Below, one piece after another: positions 1 through 5,176 of a stretch of 5,176 nt of DNA (positions are counted from its first letter, which is position 1; each line of letters opens with the position of its first letter). Source of the stretch: an uncultured Bermanella sp. (lineage in GTDB: Bacteria > Pseudomonadota > Gammaproteobacteria > Pseudomonadales > Oceanobacteraceae); assembly GCA_913054445.1 (NCBI GenBank), contig CAJXIK010000156.1:1-5176 (forward strand), read 5' to 3'. The notes beneath the pieces were generated by a model that was given only the letters and a program-made list of their open reading frames with translations, was not told the DNA's origin and ran no database searches. The translations under genes were made by a program, and so were the position numbers.

Positions 1-352
1 CCTCACCATGGCAGACATTAGCAGCTTTAATAGCATCGACATAAAAGCCGATGAAGTGGCCCTAATGAAACTGGCCAAAGATTATGACAAGCCGTTCAAA
101 ACGTGGAACACCACTGAGCTCGCTGAGATGGAGCCGTTATTAAGTACGCGCTCTGACTATATTTTTAAAACCGTGGGTGTCTATGGTGTGGCAGAATCCG
201 CCGCTCTTTATGGTGCTCAATACTTGGCAGGTGACAGCAGCGAACTGGTGTTAAATAAACACAAAAATGCTAAAGCCACCTGTGCCATTGCACGCAGCTT
301 TCCACTGGCTGCCCCTCTCAAAATAAATACAAACGCAGTTGAATCAATATGA
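1..352 (+). CDS. CobE / CbiG C-terminal domain protein, 3' end (5' partial)
   Basis: The reading frame is open from base 2 to the TGA at 350-352, giving 116 visible residues. It matches the CobE/CbiG C-terminal domain: SIDIKADE near the left edge, a central GVYGVAESAAL stretch (the usual GVAEAAAL helix) and a closing K-x-x-x-A-T-C-A-I-A-R strand. The Gly/Cys-rich first strand that normally precedes the SID(L/I)KADE segment is missing, so the ATG at 8 is very probably internal and the true start lies upstream. In the anaerobic pathway CbiG opens the delta-lactone of cobalt-precorrin-5A; the separate CobE protein of aerobic producers is homologous to the CbiG C-terminal domain and its exact role is less settled. 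Whether this is a stand-alone CobE or the tail of a full CbiG cannot be decided here, so no symbol is given. Its stop overlaps the cobJ start (ATGA), implying translational coupling. Confidence 0.88.
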   Translation, partial: LTMADISSFNSIDIKADEVALMKLAKDYDKPFKTWNTTELAEMEPLLSTRSDYIFKTVGVYGVAESAALYGAQYLAGDSSELVLNKHKNAKATCAIARSFPLAAPLKINTNAVESI

Positions 353-1128
353 CAAAATTATTTGTAGTGGGCACTGGCCCAGGCGACGCCAACCTAGTTG
401 CCCCCAAAGCCATAGAAGCCATTAAAGCCAGTAGCGATTTAGTGGCCTATGGTTTGTATTTAGAAATATTAGGCGGCGTATGTGATGGCAAGCAGCATCA
501 CGACTTGCCGTTAGGCGAAGAAATCGGCCGTGCCCGTTTGGCGCTGGACTTAGCCGCAGCGGGAAAAACCACCGCGCTTATTTCCAGCGGTGACATCGGT
601 ATCTATGCCATGGCCACCCTAGTATTTGAATTGCTCGACCAACAGTTACAAGGCAAAGAAAATAGCCCTGAGTGGCTAGATGTAGAAATAGAAGTGGTTC
701 CGGGTATTTCAGCCATGCAGGCAGGAGCCGCACGAGTAGGGGCCATGTTAGGCCATGACTTTTGCACGGTTTCGCTGTCCGACTTGTTAACGCCATGGCA
801 GACCATAGAGAAGCGCATTCACAGCGCAGGCACAGGTGATTTTGTGGTGTCTTTTTACAATCCGGTGTCTAAAAAGCGCGACTGGCAGTTAAACACCGCC
901 CGCGATATTTTATTGCAGTATCGCCCCGCCACCACGCCAGTGTTGATTGGCCGCCAGCTAACCCGCCCCGATGAATCCATCAAGATTATCACCCTCGCCG
1001 AGCTAGATGCCAAAGACGTGGACATGTTTACCCTAGTGAGTGTGGGCAACAGTGAATCCCGTCATATTGTTAATGGCAGCAAAGAATGGGTTTACACCCC
1101 ACGCGGCTACAAGAAAAAACTCATTTAA
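349..1128 (+). CDS. cobJ: Precorrin-3B C17-methyltransferase CobJ
   Basis: This 259-residue protein has the full length expected of CobJ/CbiH. The enzyme uses S-adenosylmethionine to methylate C17 of precorrin-3B with ring contraction, giving precorrin-4, in the cytoplasm. Visible tetrapyrrole-methylase motifs are GTGPGD (residues 8-13), AYGLYL (33-38), SSGDIGIYAMA (79-89), VVPGISAMQAGAARVGAMLGHDF (about 117-138), SFYNP (168-172) and VDMFTLVSVGNS (224-235), with the TPRGY tail seen in the family. The ATG at 349 places GTGPGD at the usual distance from the N-terminus. It overlaps the upstream stop by ATGA, and no strong Shine-Dalgarno precedes it, so translation probably depends on coupling. 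The anaerobic homologue CbiH (cobalt-factor III C17-methyltransferase) is the alternative name; CobW and CobN downstream favour CobJ. Confidence 0.95.
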   Translation: MTKLFVVGTGPGDANLVAPKAIEAIKASSDLVAYGLYLEILGGVCDGKQHHDLPLGEEIGRARLALDLAAAGKTTALISSGDIGIYAMATLVFELLDQQLQGKENSPEWLDVEIEVVPGISAMQAGAARVGAMLGHDFCTVSLSDLLTPWQTIEKRIHSAGTGDFVVSFYNPVSKKRDWQLNTARDILLQYRPATTPVLIGRQLTRPDESIKIITLAELDAKDVDMFTLVSVGNSESRHIVNGSKEWVYTPRGYKKKLI

Positions 1129-1131
1129 GGA
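1127..1131 (+). promoter_or_regulatory. Ribosome binding site of cobM
   Basis: AAGGA overlaps the last two bases of the cobJ stop codon and lies 7 bases before the ATG at 1139. It decides the cobM start: the same frame is open further upstream to an ATG at 1040, but that would add 33 residues overlapping cobJ and displace the N-terminal GAGPGD motif. Confidence 0.75.
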
Positions 1132-1138
1132 CACCAAC

Positions 1139-1939
1139 ATGAAAGTATATTTTATCGGCGCAGGCCCGGGTGATCCGGAATTAATTACCGTTAAAGGGCA
1201 GCGGATTATCGAGGCATGCCCAGTGATTATTTATGCGGGTTCTTTAGTGCCCAGAGAAGTGTTTGCCCGTTGCGAAACAGACGGCGACAAACCCGCCGCC
1301 AAGATTATTGATTCGGCCTCCATTGATCTTAATCAGATCATTGAGCACATTTTGGTTGCCCACAAAAACAACCAAGATGTAGCCCGCGTACACTGTGGTG
1401 ACCCATCGCTTTATGGGGCCATCGGCGAGCAAATTCGCCGCCTAGAAGAATTAAACATCGACTTCGAGATTATTCCTGGTGTGACCGCCACCTCGGCCTC
1501 GGCGGCTTGGTTAGGCAAGGAACTGACCTTATCTGGGGTGTCACAAACCATTATTATGACGCGCTACGAAGGCAAAACCCCGTTCCCAGAGCGCGAGCGT
1601 TTACCGGCACTGGCACAAAGCGGTGCCACCCTCGCCATTCACTTAGGCGTGACGCGCATTCATAAAATTGTCGAAGAGCTTATTCCCCATTATGGCGAAG
1701 ATTGCCCAGTAGCGGTGTGTTATCGCACCTCGTGGCCAGACCAAGATAAGGTGGTGGGCACGTTAAAAGACATCGTGGCCAAGGTACGGGAGAAAAAGTT
1801 CACCCGTACCTCGTTAATCTTAGTGGGCCAAGTATTAGCGCCTAAAGAGTTTGACGACTCGTACCTTTACGATCAAGACCAAGCTCACGTTTACCGCCCT
1901 AAGGTGAAGCCAAAAGTTGCCCGCAGTGTGAAGCGCTAA
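1139..1939 (+). CDS. cobM: Precorrin-4 C11-methyltransferase CobM
   Basis: This 266-residue cytoplasmic protein transfers a methyl group from S-adenosylmethionine to C11 of precorrin-4, giving precorrin-5, the step after CobJ. Visible motifs are GAGPGDPELITVKG (residues 7-20), YAGSLVP (32-38), HCGDPSLYGA (85-94), IPGVTATSASAA (112-123), TRYEGKTP (141-148), YRTSWPDQ (195-202, usually R-A-S-W-P-D) and SLILVGQVL (225-233). The YLYD segment (242-245) is followed by a basic tail rich in Lys/Arg. The start at 1139 is chosen because it has an AAGGA site and puts GAGPGD at residue 7; the longer frame from 1040 would run inside cobJ. The gene lies 10 bases after cobJ and 41 before cobW, within one operon. 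The anaerobic counterpart CbiF has the same fold and chemistry on the cobalt-containing substrate; the late-cobalt neighbours favour CobM. Confidence 0.95.
   Translation: MKVYFIGAGPGDPELITVKGQRIIEACPVIIYAGSLVPREVFARCETDGDKPAAKIIDSASIDLNQIIEHILVAHKNNQDVARVHCGDPSLYGAIGEQIRRLEELNIDFEIIPGVTATSASAAWLGKELTLSGVSQTIIMTRYEGKTPFPERERLPALAQSGATLAIHLGVTRIHKIVEELIPHYGEDCPVAVCYRTSWPDQDKVVGTLKDIVAKVREKKFTRTSLILVGQVLAPKEFDDSYLYDQDQAHVYRPKVKPKVARSVKR
1782..1811 (+). repeat. Perfect 9-bp inverted repeat inside cobM
   Basis: AGGTACGGG (1782-1790) and CCCGTACCT (1803-1811) are exact reverse complements around a 12-base A-rich loop. In RNA this could form a GC-containing hairpin within the 3' third of cobM. It is not followed by a U-run, so it is not an intrinsic terminator. 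It may be a chance product of coding sequence. Confidence 0.5.
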
Positions 1940-1966
1940 CGCTAAAAAATACAAAAATTAAAAGGT

Positions 1967-1975
1967 AAGGAAAGG
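1967..1975 (+). promoter_or_regulatory. Ribosome binding site region of cobW
   Basis: The purine stretch AAGGAAAGG lies in the 41-base gap between cobM and cobW and ends 5 bases before the ATG at 1981. It contains AAGGA at 1967-1971, 9 bases before the start. The rest of the gap is A-rich and shows no hairpin or promoter-like pair of hexamers that I can support, so cobW probably belongs to the same transcript. Confidence 0.65.
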
Positions 1976-1980
1976 TAATT

Positions 1981-3075
1981 ATGCAACTCAATAAAATTCC
2001 CGCCACCATCGTCACGGGCTTTTTAGGCAGCGGTAAGACCACGCTATTGTCTAACGTATTAAAGCAGGCAGCGGGCAAGCGCATCGCCGTTATCGTTAAT
2101 GAATTTGGCGAGCTAGACATAGACGCAGATTTGCTGCGTTCGTGCCCGCTAGACTGCGAAGATGAGGGTGCCGAATTACTAGAAGGTAAAAACGGCATCT
2201 ATGAATTGGCCAACGGCTGCATCTGCTGCACGGTAGAAGAAGAATTTTTACCGGTTATGCAAGAGCTAGTAGCGCGCCGCGATGACATCGACCACATTTT
2301 AATCGAGACCAGCGGCCTTGCCTTGCCTAAGCCCTTAGTGCAAGCGTTCAACTGGCCAGACATCAAACAGTTTTGCACCGTAGATGCGGTCATTACGTTA
2401 ATAGATGGCCCAGCGGTGGCGGCAGGTCGTTTTGCCGACAACGAAGACAAGGTAGAAGCCCTGCGCGCCGCAGACGAAAACCTAGATCACGACCCAAGCC
2501 TGCAAGAGTTGTTAGACGACCAGTTAGGGGCAGCGGATTTAGTGATTGTTAGTAAGGGTGACTTGCTAGACACAGAGCAGCGCAAAAAAGTAGACGCCGT
2601 GGTGGCCAAAAAAGTCCCGGCCAGTGTTAAAACGGTGTATGCCAATCAGGGTATTACCCAAGACATGCCCCTCGAAAAACTCATGGGCATAGGGGCCGCC
2701 AGTGAAAACCAAATAGAGTCGGTACACACCCATCACGATCATCACCACGAACACGGCGCGCACCACGAACACGCCCACGATCACTTCGATTCGTTTGTGA
2801 TCACACTGGGTGAGGTAGACTCAGAGCAGCTGCAAGCGTCTTTGCAAACGCTACTGGCAGACAATAATATCTTTCGTGTGAAAGGCTTTGTGGCCATTGC
2901 CCACAAACCCATGCGTCAGGTGTTGCAGGCGGTGGGTGAGCGCATGCAAGTCCATTTCGATCGGCTCTGGGAAAGCGACGAAAACCGCGCCACCAGCTTA
3001 GTGTTCATCGGCAAAGATTTAGACGAAAAAGCCATCACCAAAGTGTTACAAGCCTCGTTGTTGGAAGTGGCCTAA
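1981..3075 (+). CDS. cobW: Cobalt chaperone GTPase CobW
   Basis: This 364-residue protein belongs to the G3E P-loop GTPase family (COG0523). CobW binds Co(II) with Mg-GTP and is thought to hand it to the cobaltochelatase after GTP hydrolysis, in the cytoplasm. Visible features are a Walker A GFLGSGKT (13-20), NEFGELDID (40-48), the metal-binding GCICC signature (79-83, CxCC), ETSGLALP (109-116) and an SKGD guanine-specificity motif (191-194) where classical GTPases have NKxD. A His-rich linker (249-268, 12 His in 20 residues) follows, then the CobW C-terminal domain from about 271, including FRVKGFV and the RLWESDENR segment. Two further cysteines (55 and 59) precede the CxCC. The paralogues YeiR, YjiA and ZNG1/zinc chaperones share this fold, but the position directly before cobN makes CobW the best call. 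The gene ends 2 bases before cobN starts. Confidence 0.95.
   Translation: MQLNKIPATIVTGFLGSGKTTLLSNVLKQAAGKRIAVIVNEFGELDIDADLLRSCPLDCEDEGAELLEGKNGIYELANGCICCTVEEEFLPVMQELVARRDDIDHILIETSGLALPKPLVQAFNWPDIKQFCTVDAVITLIDGPAVAAGRFADNEDKVEALRAADENLDHDPSLQELLDDQLGAADLVIVSKGDLLDTEQRKKVDAVVAKKVPASVKTVYANQGITQDMPLEKLMGIGAASENQIESVHTHHDHHHEHGAHHEHAHDHFDSFVITLGEVDSEQLQASLQTLLADNNIFRVKGFVAIAHKPMRQVLQAVGERMQVHFDRLWESDENRATSLVFIGKDLDEKAITKVLQASLLEVA
2725..2784 (+). repeat. Repeated His-rich linker of CobW
   Basis: Twelve of the 20 codons encode histidine (residues 249-268). Within it CACCACGAACACG occurs twice exactly, at 2743-2755 and 2761-2773, an 18-base (6-codon) period encoding HHEH twice. The His-Asp-His coding string CACGATCA also recurs at 2734-2741 and 2776-2783. 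His-rich linkers are common in CobW and are presumed to hold or buffer metal. The exact nucleotide repeat suggests expansion by slippage or local duplication. Confidence 0.85.
3063..3067 (+). promoter_or_regulatory. Weak ribosome binding site of cobN within the cobW end
   Basis: GGAAG lies inside the last codons of cobW, 10 bases before the ATG at 3078. It is only moderately good. With just two bases between the cobW stop and this ATG, cobN translation is probably coupled to termination on cobW. Confidence 0.45.
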
Positions 3076-3077
3076 GT

Positions 3078-5176
3078 ATGCACCTGTTTGCCTCTCAACC
3101 CGGTGGTTATAGCGACGACGAAGGCATCGTAGACCTGCAACAATCCAGCGCCGATATTATTATATTGTCGGCGGCGGACAGCAGTCTTAGTGCGTTAGCA
3201 ACGGCGGCAGATAACCTGCCTGCCGACTATCCTTCGTTGCGGCTTGCCAATTGGATGCACCTGTTAAAACCAGCGGCGTTCGATCTTTACCAAGAAAAGG
3301 TCTTGCAAGATGCCAAGCTGGTGGTGGTGTCTTTGTTGGGAGGCGAGGGTTATTGGCAATATGGTTTCGAGCGCCTGCAAAGCTGGGCGCAGAAAAAAGG
3401 CCGACAGTTAATCATTGTGCCGGGTGATGACAGCGCAGACGAGGCACTCTTTGCGGCCTCCACTGTGAGTCGTCAAGATGCTTACAGGGTGTGGCGTTAC
3501 CTGCGCGAAAGCGGCGCAGAAAATAACCTTCAACTATTTTATTTTTTGGCCGCGAATTTTTTTAGCAGCCAAAAAAACAGTAGCCTAAAAAACAGTAACG
3601 GGGAATTGGCGTGGCAAGAGCCAAGGGCCATACCCCCTTGCCTGATTTACTTACCCGCCCAAGGTCATGGGTCGGTTAGCTTAAACGATTGGCGCATGCG
3701 CTGGCAGGAAAACGGCACAGCCAGGACAGGCGAGAAAACCAAGAAAGCCAAGCCCGTGTGCATATTGCTGTTTTATCGCAGCCACCTGCAAAGTGCCAAC
3801 ACACAAATGTTCGACGATTTAATTTTACAAATGGAGCAGAGCGGGCTTAACCCTCTGCCCATTGCCTTGGCCTCACTCAAAGATAAAACCTGTTTAGCCA
3901 TGGTGAATGAACTCATGGAAAAAACAGATGCCAGTTTAATATTAAACACCACAGGCTTTGCCAGCAATACCATCAGCAATGCCGATTTAGCCAGCGAACC
4001 CACCTTCATACAATCCCCGTTTGCCAAAGATTTACCCGTGCTGCAACTCATATTGGCCAGCGGCACCCAGGACGATTGGCAAGGGTATTCACAGGGCTTG
4101 CGCAGCCGCGATATTGCCATGCATGTGGTGTTGCCCGAGATGGACGGGCGCATTATCAGCCGCGCGGTGAGTTTTAAAAGCGAAAGCCATTACAACCAAC
4201 GCTGCGAAACCCCAGTGGTGCGCTATAGCCTGCACCCAGAGCGCGCCACGTTTGTGGTGCAGTTGGCAAAAGCTTACTGCACGCTGGCCGCCACCCATAA
4301 TTCACAAAAACGCATCGCCTTAGTGTTGGCCAACTACCCCACTAAAGATGGCCGCATTGGCAATGGGGTGGGGCTAGATACGCCCCAGTCCACCATCAAT
4401 ATTTTAAATGCGCTAAAAGATTCGGGCTACCCCATAGACAGTATTCCTGCTGATGGCAACGGGCTCATTAAAGAACTGCTGGGGGCGGTTACCAATAACC
4501 CCAATACTCTGCATCAGTTACCCTGCTGGCAGAGCATCGGCCTAGAGAGCTACCTGAGCCATTTTAAAAAGCTGCCACTGGCAAACCAGCAGGCGGTCTG
4601 GGACAAATGGGGCAGCCCAGAGCAAGACCCAAAATGTCGAGACGGACGGCTCATGTTGGCGGGCATTCGTCTGGGAGAAACCTTCGTGGGCATTCAACCG
4701 GCCCGTGGTTTTAATTTAGATTTGTTAGCCAACTATCACGACCCAGACCTAGTGCCCCCCCACAGTTACTTGGCTTTTTATTTTTGGCTGCGTCACGAAT
4801 ACCAAGTGAACGCGGTGATTCATGTGGGCAAGCACGGCAACCTAGAATGGCTGCCGGGTAAAGGCTCGGCCCTGTCAGAAAACTGCTGGCCAGATATTGC
4901 GTTAGGGCCCATGCCCAATTTTTATCCGTTTATCGTTAACGACCCGGGAGAAGGGGCACAAGCCAAACGCCGCACGCAGGCGGTGATTATAGATCACTTA
5001 ATGCCGCCCATGACCCGCGCCGAAACCTATGGTGAACTGGCCGAATTAGAAAACCTAGTGGACGAATATTATCAGGCACTGGGGCTAGACGAGCGCCGCG
5101 AGCAATGGCTCCGTGAACAAATTTTAAAACTGGTGCGCGATACTAACCTGCTACAAGAACTGGCGGGCATCAGTGG
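3078..5176 (+). CDS. cobN: Cobaltochelatase large subunit CobN (3' partial)
   Basis: The frame is open from the ATG at 3078 to the right edge without a stop, giving 699 codons, a little over half of the usual CobN length of about 1,200-1,400 residues. CobN is the large, porphyrinoid-binding subunit of the ATP-dependent chelatase that inserts Co(II) into hydrogenobyrinic acid a,c-diamide; it works with two AAA+/VWA-type partners (CobS/CobT or ChlI/ChlD). The N-terminus fits the family: MHLFASQPGG, then DLQQSSADIIILSAADS (about 19-35). Later come LFYRSHLQSANTQ in the second domain, NYPTKDGRIGNGVGLDTP (419-436), VGIQPARGF, YHDPDLVPPHSYLAFYFWLR, HVGKHGNLEWLPGK (582-595), NDPGEGAQAKRR (621-632) and MPPMTRAETYG (642-652). 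The homologous ChlH/BchH subunits of Mg-chelatase are the alternative, but the N-terminal motif and cob neighbours make CobN firm. A low-complexity Lys/Asn/Ser linker lies at residues 162-174. Confidence 0.96.
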   Translation, partial: MHLFASQPGGYSDDEGIVDLQQSSADIIILSAADSSLSALATAADNLPADYPSLRLANWMHLLKPAAFDLYQEKVLQDAKLVVVSLLGGEGYWQYGFERLQSWAQKKGRQLIIVPGDDSADEALFAASTVSRQDAYRVWRYLRESGAENNLQLFYFLAANFFSSQKNSSLKNSNGELAWQEPRAIPPCLIYLPAQGHGSVSLNDWRMRWQENGTARTGEKTKKAKPVCILLFYRSHLQSANTQMFDDLILQMEQSGLNPLPIALASLKDKTCLAMVNELMEKTDASLILNTTGFASNTISNADLASEPTFIQSPFAKDLPVLQLILASGTQDDWQGYSQGLRSRDIAMHVVLPEMDGRIISRAVSFKSESHYNQRCETPVVRYSLHPERATFVVQLAKAYCTLAATHNSQKRIALVLANYPTKDGRIGNGVGLDTPQSTINILNALKDSGYPIDSIPADGNGLIKELLGAVTNNPNTLHQLPCWQSIGLESYLSHFKKLPLANQQAVWDKWGSPEQDPKCRDGRLMLAGIRLGETFVGIQPARGFNLDLLANYHDPDLVPPHSYLAFYFWLRHEYQVNAVIHVGKHGNLEWLPGKGSALSENCWPDIALGPMPNFYPFIVNDPGEGAQAKRRTQAVIIDHLMPPMTRAETYGELAELENLVDEYYQALGLDERREQWLREQILKLVRDTNLLQELAGIS
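3542..3576 (+). repeat. 9-bp inverted repeat in A/T-rich patch of cobN
   Basis: TTTTTTGGC (3542-3550) and GCCAAAAAA (3568-3576) are exact reverse complements separated by 17 bases. An alternative pairing uses the T7 run at 3557-3563 with the A7 run at 3571-3577. Both lie in the coding sequence for the variable linker after the first CobN domain. The stems are mostly A-T, so stability would be modest. Confidence 0.5.
3572..3597 (+). repeat. 11-bp direct repeat AAAAAACAGTA in cobN linker
   Basis: AAAAAACAGTA occurs at 3572-3582 and again at 3587-3597, a period of 15 bases or 5 codons, encoding Lys-Asn-Ser twice. It lies in a low-complexity linker, where local duplication would be tolerated. 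Each copy contains an in-frame A AAA AAC heptamer. Confidence 0.6.

Noticed and set aside
8..352. A complete small gene starting at the ATG at 8
   Set aside because: The frame is open to the window edge and the conserved first strand of the CobE/CbiG domain is missing, so this is a truncated view of a longer gene.
1040..1138. Possible 33-residue N-terminal extension of CobM from an ATG at 1040
   Set aside because: The extension lies within cobJ in another frame, has no family resemblance, and the ATG at 1139 has a well-placed AAGGA and puts the GAGPGD motif at residue 7.
1324..1340. Small inverted repeat TGATCT-N5-AGATCA in cobM
   Set aside because: A six-base arm pair inside coding sequence is expected by chance at this window size, and nothing around it suggests an operator.
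1940..1980. Internal promoter or riboswitch between cobM and cobW
   Set aside because: Forty-one bases is far too short for a cobalamin riboswitch, and no convincing -35/-10 pair is visible in the A-rich gap.
2566..2784. Minus-strand open frame opposite the cobW His-rich region
   Set aside because: It is the antisense shadow of cobW, with no recognisable domain or ribosome binding site; the plus-strand gene explains the sequence fully.
3551..3577. Intrinsic terminator suggested by the T7 run (or A7 on the other strand)
   Set aside because: No GC-rich stem directly precedes either run, and it lies inside an uninterrupted conserved gene.
3773..4298. Two overlapping minus-strand open frames opposite cobN
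   Set aside because: They lie wholly inside the well-supported cobN frame, overlap one another and show no family motifs.

Overview
The window is the interior of a vitamin B12 (adenosylcobalamin) biosynthesis operon, read entirely on the + strand. It has moderate GC, tightly packed genes and recognisable AAGGA-type ribosome binding sites. Together with the gene content (CobE/CbiG-CobJ-CobM-CobW-CobN), this suggests a proteobacterium, most likely a gammaproteobacterium. That assignment is an inference from style and gene content, and I cannot name the genus.

Layout: (1) bases 1-352, the 3' end of a cobE or cbiG gene whose start lies upstream. (2) 349-1128, cobJ, overlapping the previous gene by ATGA. 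(3) 1139-1939, cobM, after a 10-base gap. (4) 1981-3075, cobW, after a 41-base gap. (5) 3078-5176, the first ~700 codons of cobN, starting 2 bases after cobW stops and running open off the right edge. No stretch of 300 bases lacks a gene. I see no promoter, riboswitch, terminator, RNA gene, mobile element or CRISPR array, so regulation of the operon (for example a cobalamin riboswitch) would lie upstream of the window.

How the genes work together: CobJ contracts the ring and methylates C17 of precorrin-3B, and CobM methylates C11 of precorrin-4. The CobE/CbiG C-terminal domain acts around the same middle steps. Later, CobN, the large subunit of the ATP-dependent cobaltochelatase, inserts Co(II) into hydrogenobyrinic acid a,c-diamide, and CobW is the GTP-dependent Co(II) chaperone thought to supply the metal. 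CobN plus CobW points to the aerobic, late-cobalt-insertion route. The two chelatase partner subunits (CobS/CobT or ChlI/ChlD type) are not in this window.

This is a recognisable metabolic operon and I do not find a previously undescribed system in it. The points worth a second look are small: an internally repeated His-rich linker in CobW, a perfect 9-bp hairpin in the 3' part of cobM, and an A/T-rich patch in cobN with two in-frame A AAA AAC heptamers, a 9-bp inverted repeat and a short direct repeat.
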